Shown here one piece after another: positions 1 through 8,644 of a stretch of DNA of 64,000 nt; positions within the stretch are counted from its first letter, which is position 1, and the number at the start of each line of letters is the position of its first letter. Source of the DNA: Streptomyces werraensis (GTDB lineage: Bacteria; Actinomycetota; Actinomycetes; Streptomycetales; Streptomycetaceae); the NCBI GenBank assembly GCA_014656175.1, contig BNBX01000001.1, forward strand, positions 496,001 through 560,000, given 5' to 3'. The position numbers and the translations under genes were made by a program. The notes under the pieces are model-generated. The model searched no databases. It was not told the DNA's origin and was given only the letters and a program-made list of their open reading frames with translations.

Positions 1-1
1 G

Positions 2-1048
2 GCGCAGTTCGCGCTGGTCGCGGCCAAGGAGGCCTGGGCGGACGCCGGGTTCGAGGCCAAGGCCGGTGAGGACCCGAACGTCGACCCCGACCGGCTGGGC
101 GCCGTGATCGCCTCCGGTATCGGCGGCGTGACGACCCTGCTGGACCAGTACGACGTGCTGAAGGAGAAGGGCGTCCGCCGCGTCTCCCCGCACACCGTCC
201 CCATGCTGATGCCGAACGGCCCGTCCGCGAACGTCGGTCTGGCCGTGGGCGCCCGCGCGGGCGTGCACACCCCGGTGTCCGCGTGCGCCTCGGGTGCGGA
301 GGCCATCGGCTACGCCATCGAGATGATCCGCACCGGGCGCGCCGACGTGGTCGTCGCGGGCGGCACGGAGGCGGCGATCCACCCGCTGCCGATCGCCGCG
401 TTCGGCAACATGATGGCGATGTCCAAGAACAACGACGACCCGCAGGGCGCCTCGCGCCCCTACGACGTCGCCCGGGACGGGTTCGTCCTCGGCGAGGGCG
501 CGGGCGTCGTCGTCCTGGAGTCCGCCGAGCACGCCGCCGCGCGCGGCGCCCGCGTCTACGCGGAGGCGGTCGGCCAGGGCATCTCGGCCGACGCGCACGA
601 CATCGTGCAGCCGGAGCCGGAGGGGCGGGGCATCTCGCACGCCCTGCAGAACCTGCTGGACCGCACGGACCTGGACCCGGCGGAGATCGTCCACGTCAAC
701 GCGCACGCGACGTCGACGCCGGCCGGTGACATCGCCGAGCTGAAGGCGCTGCGGAAGGTGTTCGGGGACGACGCGGACCACATGGCGGTGTCCGCGACGA
801 AGTCGATGACCGGTCATCTGCTGGGCGGCGCCGGCGGTGTCGAGTCGGTCGCCACCGTGCTGGCGCTGTACCACCGGGTGGCTCCGCCGACGATCAACGT
901 GGAGAACCTGGACCCCGAGGCCGAGGCGAACGCGGACGTCGTTCGTGGTGAGGCGCGGAAGCTGCCCGTGGACGGGCGGATCGCCGCGCTGAACGACTCG
1001 TTCGGCTTCGGGGGGCACAACGTGGTGCTGGCGTTCCGGACGGTGTGA
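2..1048 (+). CDS. fabF: Beta-ketoacyl-ACP synthase II, 5' partial
   Basis: Condenses malonyl-ACP with acyl-ACP in the elongation cycle of fatty acid synthesis. The reading frame is already open at base 2, so the N-terminal part lies outside the window; about 348 residues of a normal ~420 remain. All three catalytic motifs are visible: the nucleophile in VSACASGAEA (bases ~278-307), the first histidine in VNAHATSTPAGD (~694-729), and the second in SATKSMTGHLLGGAGG (~790-837). The C-terminal NDSFGFGGHN motif is intact. In Streptomyces fabF is the last gene of fabD-fabH-acpP-fabF, and a strong hairpin follows at once, as expected for an operon end. Confidence 0.96.
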   Translation, partial: AQFALVAAKEAWADAGFEAKAGEDPNVDPDRLGAVIASGIGGVTTLLDQYDVLKEKGVRRVSPHTVPMLMPNGPSANVGLAVGARAGVHTPVSACASGAEAIGYAIEMIRTGRADVVVAGGTEAAIHPLPIAAFGNMMAMSKNNDDPQGASRPYDVARDGFVLGEGAGVVVLESAEHAAARGARVYAEAVGQGISADAHDIVQPEPEGRGISHALQNLLDRTDLDPAEIVHVNAHATSTPAGDIAELKALRKVFGDDADHMAVSATKSMTGHLLGGAGGVESVATVLALYHRVAPPTINVENLDPEAEANADVVRGEARKLPVDGRIAALNDSFGFGGHNVVLAFRTV

Positions 1049-1069
1049 CCGCCCCCTCGGGCGGTTGTG

Positions 1070-1102
1070 GAAGGGGTTCACCTCTGGGAGGTGGGCCCCT
1101 TT
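1070..1102 (+). terminator. Nested hairpin terminator after fabF
   Basis: AAGGGG (1071-1076) pairs with CCCCTT (1096-1101), and inside it CACCTC (1079-1084) pairs with GAGGTG (1088-1093) around TGG. The 3' side ends in CCCCTTTCCCC, a weak T-run typical of Streptomyces terminators. It lies 22 bp after the fabF stop. Confidence 0.8.
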
Positions 1103-1121
1103 CCCCGTGTGGGGGCCTCTC

Positions 1122-1151
1122 GCGCAGTTCCCCGCGCCCCTTGCGGGGCGC
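1122..1151. repeat. Dispersed intergenic repeat with hairpin
   Basis: GCGCAGTTCCCCGCGCCCCT (1122-1141) recurs in inverse orientation at 52573-52592 with one mismatch in 20. Its 3' part folds (GCGCCCC 1134-1140 with GGGGCGC 1145-1151). It abuts the 3' end of the convergent DUF3145 gene, so it probably serves as that gene's terminator. Elements of this type are scattered between Streptomyces genes. Confidence 0.65.
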
Positions 1152-1646
1152 TCAGACCACCTGGTGGAGCCAGCGGACCGGGGCGCCTTCTCCCGCGTAG
1201 CGGAACGGCTCGAGTTCGTCGTCCCAGGGCTTGCCGAGGAGTTTGGCGATCTCCGACTCCAGGTCGGTGTCCTCCGTGCGGGAGCGGACCAGGGCGGCGC
1301 GCAGGCGGTCCTCCGGGATGAGGATGTCGCCGTGGATGCCGGTGACGGCGTGGAAGATGCCGAGGTCGGGGGTGCAGCTGTAGCGCTCGCCCTCGGCGGT
1401 GGGGCACGGCTCGGAGGTGACCTCGAAGCGCAGCATCTGCCAGCCGCGCAGCGCGGAGGCGAGCTTGGAGGCGGTGCCGGCCTGACCCTGCCAGGAGAAC
1501 TCCGAGCGCCAGGTGCCGGGGGCGGCCGGCTGGCGGATCCAGTCCAGGCTGACGCGCGTGCCGAGCACCCCGGCGACGGCCCACTCGACGTGCGGGCACA
1601 GCGCGCGCGGCGCGGAGTGCACGTACAGAACTCCACGAGTCGTCAC
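1152..1646 (-). CDS. DUF3145 family protein
   Basis: A 164-residue protein matching the actinobacterial DUF3145 family, which has no established function. It begins GTG with GGAGG 8 bp upstream. It has no signal peptide or membrane segment, so it should be cytosolic. Recognisable stretches are the N-terminal VLYVHSAPRALCPHVEWA, SEFSWQGQAGTA and the C-terminal WDDELEPFRYAGE. It is convergent with fabF and transcribed alone. The family assignment is firm; no reaction can be proposed from the sequence. Confidence 0.9.
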   Translation of the reverse strand: MTTRGVLYVHSAPRALCPHVEWAVAGVLGTRVSLDWIRQPAAPGTWRSEFSWQGQAGTASKLASALRGWQMLRFEVTSEPCPTAEGERYSCTPDLGIFHAVTGIHGDILIPEDRLRAALVRSRTEDTDLESEIAKLLGKPWDDELEPFRYAGEGAPVRWLHQVV

Positions 1647-1920
1647 CGGAACCTCCGGGCTGAGCGGGTCGTCTTCGATCGGGCGGAACGGTCACGGCCC
1701 GGCGGGCCGCGTTGAGGGCGAGGCTACCGTGCGACGGGGCAAGGAGTGTGACGTACCGTCCGTCCCGGTGGCGGGAAAGTCGTGCCTTTCACCCGGCAGG
1801 ACGTCTGTGCGGGGGCCGGGGTTCATTCCGGACGGGTGCCTCGAAGAAGCGGGAACTCCCGCGCGTTGTTATGGGTTGGGGGACGGCACGGACGTGGTGG
1901 GACGCTCGGGGAGGCGGCGG

Positions 1921-2820
1921 ATGACGCAGGGGACGCGGAGGCGGGGACACCGTGCGCGGGCCGTGCTCGCCGCGGTGGCGGCCGTCGCGTTCGGCGTGGC
2001 GGGCTGCGACGCGGGCGGCGGTGAGAAGCCCGGTGCGGCCGCTTCGAGGACGTCTTCTCCCCGGCCGGCGCCGCTGTGGGACACCCGCCCAACCTCGGTG
2101 GCCGCGGTGGGCGACTCCATCACCCGCGGGTTCGACGCCTGCGCGGTGCTGACGGACTGTCCGCAGGTGTCGTGGGCGACGGGTGACAGCGAGGAGATCG
2201 ACAGCCTGGCCGTACGGCTGCTGGGGCGGGCCGGGGCGGCAGGGCGGAGCTGGAACTACGCGGCGACCGGCGCCCGGATGGAGGACCTGCCGCGCCAGAT
2301 GGCGCGCGCGGTGAAGCGGGAGCCGGAGCTGGTGGCGGTGATGGTGGGGGCGAACGACGCCTGCCGGGAGAGCGTGGCCGCGATGACGCCCGTGGAGGAG
2401 TTCCGCGCGGACTTCGAGGCGGCGATGCGCACCCTGCGCGAGGCGCTGCCGAAGACGCAGGTGTACGTGGCGAGCGTGCCGGACCTCAAGCGGCTGTGGT
2501 CGCAGGGGCGGACCAGCGCGCTGGGCAAGCAGATCTGGAAGCTGGGCATCTGCCCGTCGATGCTGGGCGACGCGGACGCGACGGACACGGCGGCGACCGA
2601 GCGGCGGGCGACGGTGCAGCAGCGGGTGGAGGACTACAACGAGGTGCTGCGGGAGGTGTGCGCGAAGGACCGCCGCTGCCGCACCGACGGCGGCGAGGTG
2701 TACGCGTACCGGTTCGGCACCGGGCAGCTGAGCCGCTGGGACTGGTTCCACCCGAGCGTCGACGGACAGGCGAAGCTCGCGGAGATCGCCTACCGGACGG
2801 TCACGGCGCCGGGCCCGTGA
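1921..2820 (+). CDS. SGNH/GDSL hydrolase lipoprotein
   Basis: A 299-residue exported lipid-anchored esterase-like protein. From the ATG at 1921 there is a basic N-terminus, a hydrophobic stretch and a lipobox ending at Cys29 (GVAGC). The SGNH blocks follow: VGDSIT at residues 63-68 with Ser66 as likely nucleophile, MVGANDAC (block III Asn), and DWFHPSVDG near the C-terminus with the catalytic Asp/His. The frame stays open upstream to 1513, but that part crosses the antisense DUF3145 gene and has no signal sequence, so it was excluded. The 274 bp upstream contain no other gene. The substrate is not predictable. Confidence 0.88.
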   Translation: MTQGTRRRGHRARAVLAAVAAVAFGVAGCDAGGGEKPGAAASRTSSPRPAPLWDTRPTSVAAVGDSITRGFDACAVLTDCPQVSWATGDSEEIDSLAVRLLGRAGAAGRSWNYAATGARMEDLPRQMARAVKREPELVAVMVGANDACRESVAAMTPVEEFRADFEAAMRTLREALPKTQVYVASVPDLKRLWSQGRTSALGKQIWKLGICPSMLGDADATDTAATERRATVQQRVEDYNEVLREVCAKDRRCRTDGGEVYAYRFGTGQLSRWDWFHPSVDGQAKLAEIAYRTVTAPGP

Positions 2821-2835
2821 CCTATTGTTTCGCAC

Positions 2836-3807
2836 ATGAACGAACTCATCGGCACACTTTCCGACGGCACGCCGGTGCACCGCTGGACCCTGGAGCGGGC
2901 GGGCGTACGGGTACGGATCCTGTCGTACGGCGGGATCGTGCAGGACGTCGAGGTGCCGGACCGGGACGGGCGGACCGGGAACGTGGTGCTGGGGTTCGAC
3001 GGCCTGGACGGCTATCTCACGCACCCGGAGCCCTTCCTGGGCGCCCTGATCGGCCGGTACGCCAACCGGATCGGCGGCGCGCGCTTCACCCTGGACGGCA
3101 CCGAGCACGTCCTCGCGCCGAACGACGGGCCGAACTCGCTGCACGGCGGTGAGCGGGGCTTCGACAAGCGCGTCTGGGACGTCACCGAGGTCGCGCACGG
3201 GCTGCGGCTGTCGCTGGTCGCCGAGGACGGCGAGGAGGGCTTCCCGGGCCGGCTGGAGGTCACGGTGACCTACACGCTGGACGAGCGGGGCGCGCTGCAC
3301 ATCGCGTACGAGGCGGTGACGGACGCCCCGACGCATGTGAACCTGACCAACCACACGTACTGGAACCTGGCCGGTTCCGGCACCGCGCGCGGGCACGAGC
3401 TGCGGGTGGCCGCGTCCCGGTACACGCCGTCAGGTCCCGACCTGATCCCGGCCGGCGGGCCCGCGGACGTCTCCGGCACCCGCTACGACTTCCGTGAGGC
3501 GCGCAAGGCGGGCGGCGGCTACGACGACAACTTCGTGCTGGACAAGGGGGTGACGGCGGCCCCCGAGGAGGTGGCCGAGCTGTACGACCCCGCGTCGGGC
3601 CGGGTGCTGACGGTGGCCACCACGGAACCGGGCATCCAGGTGTACACCGCGGACCACATCGGGGAGCCGTTCGAGCCGGGCGCGGGCATCGCGCTGGAGA
3701 CACAGCACTTCCCGGACTCGCCGAACCGTCCGGAGTTCCCGAGCACGGTGCTGCGGCCGGGCGAGGTGTTCCGCTCGACGACGGTGTACGGCTTCTCGGT
3801 GCGGTAG
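2836..3807 (+). CDS. galM: Aldose 1-epimerase (cytosolic mutarotase)
   Basis: Interconverts alpha and beta anomers of aldoses such as galactose. The 323-residue protein has the usual family length and no signal peptide. Key motifs are LSYGG near residue 31, GRYANRIGG, NSLHGG, the catalytic histidine in LTNHTYWNLAG, and the catalytic glutamate region LETQHFPDSPNRPEFPSTV. It starts 15 bp after the lipoprotein stop and may be co-transcribed with it. A second, exported homologue lies at 19681-20844; the two share most motifs, but this one lacks the Tat leader. Confidence 0.93.
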   Translation: MNELIGTLSDGTPVHRWTLERAGVRVRILSYGGIVQDVEVPDRDGRTGNVVLGFDGLDGYLTHPEPFLGALIGRYANRIGGARFTLDGTEHVLAPNDGPNSLHGGERGFDKRVWDVTEVAHGLRLSLVAEDGEEGFPGRLEVTVTYTLDERGALHIAYEAVTDAPTHVNLTNHTYWNLAGSGTARGHELRVAASRYTPSGPDLIPAGGPADVSGTRYDFREARKAGGGYDDNFVLDKGVTAAPEEVAELYDPASGRVLTVATTEPGIQVYTADHIGEPFEPGAGIALETQHFPDSPNRPEFPSTVLRPGEVFRSTTVYGFSVR

Positions 3808-4123
3808 CGGGCGGGCCCCGCACGGGGTCACGACCCGGCGGGTCCCGGACACACATGAGCCCCGGTCCGGGGTCAGGGTCCCGGGCCGGGGCTGTACATG
3901 GGATACCCCGCAGGACCCCGACGTTAACCGCTGACCCGCTCCGGCGGCCGGGGATCGGGGCCACGGGAGGAATCCCGTACGAACCCTTCACATTCGGCCA
4001 CGGGGTGTGCCCGCGTCGGCCGGGCGGCGCCCTTCGCACCGTGGTGTGATCCACCTCGGTCACGCGATACTGCGGGCTTCCGGCATCCACCCGTACCCCA
4101 CGACGACGGAAGGCCCACCTCCT
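3808..4123. other. Intergenic region with two hairpins
   Basis: This 316-bp stretch holds no convincing gene. AGCCCCGG (3858-3865) pairs with CCGGGGCT (3886-3893), probably the galM terminator. A smaller perfect hairpin, ACGGGA-GGAA-TCCCGT, lies at 3963-3978. GGAAGG at 4107-4112 is the ribosome binding site of the next gene. No clear promoter was found. Confidence 0.6.
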
Positions 4124-5386
4124 GTGATCTCACCCCGTGTGCGCATCGGTGTGCTCGGTCTGGCCCTGCTGGCCGCCCTGTCCTCCCCCGCCACCGCCAC
4201 CGCCGCCGGACCGGCGGCCCCCGGTTCCGCCGCGCCGCCGACCGTCGAGGAACTGCGCCTCGACAAGGCCGCACCGCAGGAGATACTCCGGCGCTCCGGC
4301 TTCGACACGGTCGCGCCCGACTTCGCCCGCGCCCTGGACCGGGCCCGCTCCTACGCCCAGGCGCGGCGGGTCGTGGAACGGGAGGGTTCCGCGCTGTGGC
4401 GCAGGGCCGTGGACCGCGTGCAGGGCCGCGGCCCTGCGGGCGGCGACCTGAGCCGGGACGACGACCGGCCGCTGTACTGGGCGCGGCTCGGCATGACGCG
4501 TGAACTGCGCGGCTGGGAGCCCCGGTTCGGGCTGGACGCGGAGCGGCGGGCGCGGCTGATCGACACGCTGGAGCGGACCTCGCGCGGGCAGACCGCGATC
4601 CGCTATCCGCACGGCGAGGGCCTGAAGCGGGTGCTGGTGACCGGCTTCGACCCGTTCACGCTGGACCGGGACATCCGTATCTCCAACCCGTCGGGGGCCG
4701 TCGCGCTGGCCCTGGACGGCACGGTGATCGAGACGGCGAGCGGGCCGGCGCGTGTCGAGACGGCCGTGTTCCCGGTGCGCTGGCGGGACTTCACCGACGG
4801 CACGGTGGAGCGGGCACTGCGGCCGCACCTGCCCGGGGTCGACCTGTTCACGACGGTGAGCCAGGGCCGGGTGGGCCGTGTCGACGTCGAGCGCACCAAC
4901 GGCGCCTGGCGGGGCGGCTTCGGGGACAACGAGAACACCGGGCGGCCCGAGACCGTCCCGGTGTCCGACCCGGCCTCGCAGCCGCAGTGGACGTCGACGA
5001 CGCTGCCGTACGCGGCGATCACGGCGGCGCAGACCGGGCGGTTCCCGGTGTACGACAACACGAGCGTGACGGAGATCCCGGCGGGAGGCACGGAACCCGT
5101 CGTGCGGCCGGAGGGGCCGACGCCGGGCTCGACGGCCCGTGCCGGGGGCGGCGGCGACTACCTGTCCAACGAGATCGCCTACCGGGCGACGCTGCTGCGT
5201 GACCGGCTGGGGCTGCACGACACCCTGCCGGGCGGGCATGTGCACACGCCGGTGCTGGAGTTCGGGGCGGGCAACACCACGGAGGTCACCGACCCGCGGT
5301 TCGTGCGGAACCGGCTGGACATCGTCGCCCAGGTGCGCGCGATCGTGTCCGTCGCGGTCAGTGCGTCGGAGCGAGCGCGAGGCTGA
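4124..5386 (+). CDS. Exported pyroglutamyl-peptidase (C15) homologue, Cys-to-Ser
   Basis: The 420-residue protein starts at a GTG with GGAAGG 11 bp upstream, giving a signal peptide (residues ~1-28, ending ATATAAG). A ~140-residue N-terminal extension precedes a region resembling pyrrolidone-carboxylate peptidase: VLVTGFDPF at 170-178, a Glu in VDVERTN (E256), GGDYLSNEIAY at 343-353, and GHVHTPVLEF at 371-380. In the C15 family the nucleophile is a cysteine in a G-x-x-x-C-N context. Here that position appears to be Ser348, while the Glu (E256) and His (H374) counterparts remain. Activity is therefore uncertain: it may be inactive or a serine variant. The C-terminus overlaps the convergent LysE gene by 29 bp. 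Confidence 0.8.
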   Translation: MISPRVRIGVLGLALLAALSSPATATAAGPAAPGSAAPPTVEELRLDKAAPQEILRRSGFDTVAPDFARALDRARSYAQARRVVEREGSALWRRAVDRVQGRGPAGGDLSRDDDRPLYWARLGMTRELRGWEPRFGLDAERRARLIDTLERTSRGQTAIRYPHGEGLKRVLVTGFDPFTLDRDIRISNPSGAVALALDGTVIETASGPARVETAVFPVRWRDFTDGTVERALRPHLPGVDLFTTVSQGRVGRVDVERTNGAWRGGFGDNENTGRPETVPVSDPASQPQWTSTTLPYAAITAAQTGRFPVYDNTSVTEIPAGGTEPVVRPEGPTPGSTARAGGGGDYLSNEIAYRATLLRDRLGLHDTLPGGHVHTPVLEFGAGNTTEVTDPRFVRNRLDIVAQVRAIVSVAVSASERARG

Positions 5387-5972
5387 CACCGAGGCCGGCC
5401 AGCGCGGTCCCGATCACCTTGTTGAGGACGCGCTGGCCGCGCAGCATCAGGCCGCGCATCCGGTCGTGGGAGAAGAACAGCGCGACGGCGGCGAACCACA
5501 GCAGATGGGCCAGCGACATGAACAGGCCGTAGCCCGCCTGCTGGAGCGGCGGTGTTCCGGGGCCGACGACCTGCGCGAACGTCGAGACGACGAAGAGCGT
5601 CGTCTTGGGGTTGAGGACGTTGGTCAGGAAACCGGTGCGCAGCGCGGCGAGCGGGGTCAGACCGGTGCGGTGCTCCAGGTCGACGGTGACCTCGGCGCGG
5701 GTGCGGAAGGTGCGCACGCCGATGTACACCAGGTAGGCCGCGCCGGTCAGTTTGACCACCGTGAACAGGAAGGCCGAGGAGGCGATCAGCAGCCCCACGC
5801 CGAGCATGGTGTACGTGACGTGGACCAGCACCCCGGCGGCCACCCCGGCGGCGCCGAGCAGGCCGGTGCGGCGGCCGTACAGGTAGCTGTTGCGAACCAC
5901 CATGGCGAAGTCGGCGCCGGGGGCGATCACCGCGAGGACGGTGATCAGGGCGACGGCAAGGATCTCGGTCAC
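5358..5972 (-). CDS. LysE/RhtB family exporter
   Basis: A 204-residue membrane protein of the LysE/RhtB amino-acid exporter family, with about six hydrophobic segments and the family motif VIAPGADFAMVVRNS near residues 14-28. LNPKTTLFVVSTF lies mid-protein. It starts GTG, sharing 4 nt (GTGA) with the stop of the upstream EI24-type gene, so the two are translationally coupled. Its 3' end runs into the convergent pyroglutamyl-peptidase homologue. The exported compound is unknown. Confidence 0.9.
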   Translation of the reverse strand: MTEILAVALITVLAVIAPGADFAMVVRNSYLYGRRTGLLGAAGVAAGVLVHVTYTMLGVGLLIASSAFLFTVVKLTGAAYLVYIGVRTFRTRAEVTVDLEHRTGLTPLAALRTGFLTNVLNPKTTLFVVSTFAQVVGPGTPPLQQAGYGLFMSLAHLLWFAAVALFFSHDRMRGLMLRGQRVLNKVIGTALAGLGVSLALAPTH

Positions 5973-6766
5973 GTGCCGACCCCCTCCTCCTCCGGTTCGT
6001 CCGCGACGCCGCCCTCCTCCGTCTCCTCGCCCCTCAGGTCGCGGGCCATGAGGGTGGCGCCGGCGACCGCGCCGGGCATCAGGAACACCGCGACGAACGG
6101 CACGAGGAACGCCAGCGCGAGGGGCGTGCCGAAGCCCCAGACGAGGGTCTTGCGGGAGCGCAGCAGCGCCAGCCGCTCGCGGACCTCGACGCCGCGCCGC
6201 TGGAGTGCGACGGCGGTCAGTTCCTCGGTGAGGAAGAAACCGGTGACGAAGAAGCCGATCACCGGGACGACGGTCTGCCCGGCGACCGGGACGAATCCGA
6301 GCGCGAACAGCAGCACCGCCCACACGGCCGCCCGCGCGACGATGCGCAGGCTGTCGCGGGCGGAGATCCACAGCTCCCGCCACAGCGGCAGGTCCGACTC
6401 GGGCGCGGTGCCGTCGGGCGAGACGTCCCGGTCGACCTTCTCGGAGAGGCTCTCGTAGAAGGGCTGCCCGATGAGCAGGGTCATCGCGGTGAAGGTGAGC
6501 ACGCTCAGCAGCAGCGCGAGCGCGAACAGCACGGCGGTGAGGAAGCCGCGGAAGAGGCCCGCCCAGGGCTCGGCCCAGTCGTCGGCGAACGGCGTCGCCC
6601 AGCCGACGAGGTCCGCGCCCCACAGGGCGAGCGCGACCAGGGTGGCCGCGTACAGCACCAGGGTGATCAGGCCGGGCAGCAGCCCGAAGCCGTACTGCCG
6701 GCCGTGCCGGCCGACCCACTTCTGGCCCTTCAGCAAGTACCGGAATCCGGCCCCTAGATCGCGCAT
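5969..6766 (-). CDS. EI24-domain (CysZ-like) membrane protein
   Basis: A 265-residue integral membrane protein of the EI24/CysZ fold. It has four to five hydrophobic segments, the family-typical FTAMTLLIGQPFYESLSEKV around residues 92-111, and an acidic C-terminus. CysZ relatives move sulfate, but that role cannot be assumed for actinobacterial members. No Shine-Dalgarno is seen; TACAGT lies 7 nt before the ATG, the spacing expected of a leaderless transcript. It is the first gene of a two-gene unit with the LysE exporter. Confidence 0.87.
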   Translation of the reverse strand: MRDLGAGFRYLLKGQKWVGRHGRQYGFGLLPGLITLVLYAATLVALALWGADLVGWATPFADDWAEPWAGLFRGFLTAVLFALALLLSVLTFTAMTLLIGQPFYESLSEKVDRDVSPDGTAPESDLPLWRELWISARDSLRIVARAAVWAVLLFALGFVPVAGQTVVPVIGFFVTGFFLTEELTAVALQRRGVEVRERLALLRSRKTLVWGFGTPLALAFLVPFVAVFLMPGAVAGATLMARDLRGEETEEGGVADEPEEEGVGT

Positions 6767-6894
6767 GGGGAGGACTGTAGCGGGGCCGTGGACGCAGGCA
6801 TGGGACAGGGCCGCACCCCACGTCCAGGGGTGCGGCCCCCGCCGTACGCAACGACACCGGCCGGGCAGGCGTCACGGCCGTCCCGGCCCGGGTG

Positions 6895-8493
6895 TCACCG
6901 GGCGGGGGTGGCCCCGGCGGCCTCCTCCTCGTCCGTGGCGGGACGGTGCGAGCCGTCCGGTCCGCGCAGGGCGACGAGGACCAGCAGGACGGTCATGACG
7001 GCGACGCCCGCCCACATGGCCCGCTGCCAGCCCTCGACGAAGGACTCCTGGGCGGCGAGCACCAGGTCCCGGGCCTGTCCGCCGGTGCTCGGGGCCACCT
7101 CGACGGCGTTGGCGACTCCCTCCCGCGCGGTGTCCGCGGCCTCCCGGGGGATGCCGTCGAGCCGGTCGTCGACGGCGGCGCGGTAGCCGCCGGCCACGAG
7201 CGCGCCGAGCAGTGCCACACCCAGGGCCGTGCCGAACTCCCGGGTGATGTCGTTGAGGGCCGAGGCGACGCCCTGCCGGTCGCGGGGCAGGGAGGCGGTG
7301 ATCGCCTCGGTGGAGGGCGTCATCGACAGGCCCATGCCCGCGCCCATGGCGAGCGTGCCGGGCAGCACGGACAGGTAGCCGCCGTCGACGGAGACGAACA
7401 GGGCCATCAGCGTGAGGCCGAGGGCGGACAGGGCGATGCCCGCCGTCATGGTGGACCGCGCGCCGATCGCGGCGGCCGCTCGCGGGGCCAGTCCGGACGT
7501 GGCCATCATGGTGACGGCCATGGGCATCATCGCCGCCGTGGACAGCAGGCCCGACCAGCCCAGCACGGCCTGGAAGAACGGGAACAGCACGACGGCGACA
7601 CCGGCCTGGACCCCGAACACGACGAGCAGGGTGAGGGAGCCGCCGGCCAGACCTCGCTCGCGGAAGAGGCGTACGTCCAGCAGCGAGGCGTCACGGCGGC
7701 GCAGCTCCCAGGCGACGAAGGCGACGGCCGCGACCAGTCCCGCCGCGAGGCCGATGAGCGTCCGGGGGGCGGTCCAGCCGCGCTCGGGGCCTTCCTGGAG
7801 GACGAAGATCAGGCCGACGACGGCGACGGCGGACAGCAGCGCGCCCCCCGTGTCGAAGGAGGAGGCGGGGCGTTCGCGGGAGTCGGGCACCGACTTCACG
7901 GTCGTCACCAGTGCCACGGCCGCCAGTGCCACGGGCAGCGCGAACAGCCACCGCCAGTCCGCGACGTCCACGAGGAGCGCGGAGAGGAACATCCCGAGGA
8001 TGCCGCCGCCTCCGGCCACCCCGGTCCACACGCCGATCGCCCTGCCGCGTTCCTCCTCGGGGAACGTGGAGGTGATCACGGCCAGCGTGATCGGCATGAT
8101 CATGGCCGCGCCGATGCCCGCGGCCACCCGGGCGCCGATCATCACGGCGGCCGACGGAGCGAACGCCGCCACCACGCCGGCCGCGCCGAAGAGGACCAGC
8201 CCCGCGATCAGCACCGGTTTGCGGCCCAGGCGGTCGCCGACCGCGCCGAGCGGCAGGAGCAGGGCGGCCAGGGCGAGGGTGTAGACGTTGACGATCCACA
8301 GGACGGTCGTCTGGGAGGCGCCCCACTCGACGGCCATATGGGTCTGGGCGACGTTCAGGCCGGACACCGACGCGACGACGGCCATCAGCGCGATCGACAC
8401 GGCGGTCAGGACCGCGCGCAGTCGTCGCGCGTCCGGCGTTCCGGTGCCGCTCGGTGGCGCGTCCGCCGCCCGGAAGGGCTGGTCGCTGCTCAT
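6895..8493 (-). CDS. MFS multidrug efflux transporter (DHA2, 14 TM)
   Basis: A 532-residue proton-coupled efflux pump of the 14-helix DHA2 family. It contains WIVNVYTLALAALLLPLGAVGD (split by helix 2), the motif A element GDRLGRKP, and the motif C-like MPITLAVITSTFPEEERG region. The ATG at 8493 is preceded by GGAGG at good spacing; upstream in-frame sequence lacks transporter character. It is divergent from an XRE-cupin regulator, so the pump is probably that regulator's target. The substrate is unknown. Confidence 0.92.
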   Translation of the reverse strand: MSSDQPFRAADAPPSGTGTPDARRLRAVLTAVSIALMAVVASVSGLNVAQTHMAVEWGASQTTVLWIVNVYTLALAALLLPLGAVGDRLGRKPVLIAGLVLFGAAGVVAAFAPSAAVMIGARVAAGIGAAMIMPITLAVITSTFPEEERGRAIGVWTGVAGGGGILGMFLSALLVDVADWRWLFALPVALAAVALVTTVKSVPDSRERPASSFDTGGALLSAVAVVGLIFVLQEGPERGWTAPRTLIGLAAGLVAAVAFVAWELRRRDASLLDVRLFRERGLAGGSLTLLVVFGVQAGVAVVLFPFFQAVLGWSGLLSTAAMMPMAVTMMATSGLAPRAAAAIGARSTMTAGIALSALGLTLMALFVSVDGGYLSVLPGTLAMGAGMGLSMTPSTEAITASLPRDRQGVASALNDITREFGTALGVALLGALVAGGYRAAVDDRLDGIPREAADTAREGVANAVEVAPSTGGQARDLVLAAQESFVEGWQRAMWAGVAVMTVLLVLVALRGPDGSHRPATDEEEAAGATPAR

Positions 8494-8644
8494 GTTGTCC
8501 TCCGGGAAAAGGGCATACGGGATCGGCGCCGGAGCAGGGCCGGCCGCCGAAGAGGGACGACGCGGGGCGGCGGACGTGCGGACCACCACCCCGCTCTTCC
8601 CCGACGCTAAGCCCGTATTGCGCCAAGGGCATACGATGTTGCCC
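8494..8644. promoter_or_regulatory. Divergent promoter region with 11-bp direct repeat
   Basis: The region between the MFS pump and the XRE regulator holds AAGGGCATACG twice, at 8509-8519 and 8625-8635. The second copy is also flanked by CGTAT (8614-8618), inverted to its ATACG end. TACGAT at 8632-8637 lies 7 nt before the ATG at 8645, which fits a leaderless promoter for the regulator. The repeats are candidate binding sites for the adjacent regulator. Confidence 0.5.

Noticed and set aside
1513..1920. In-frame extension of the SGNH lipoprotein upstream to 1513
   Set aside because: It runs antisense through the DUF3145 gene and would bury the signal peptide; the ATG at 1921 gives a proper lipobox.
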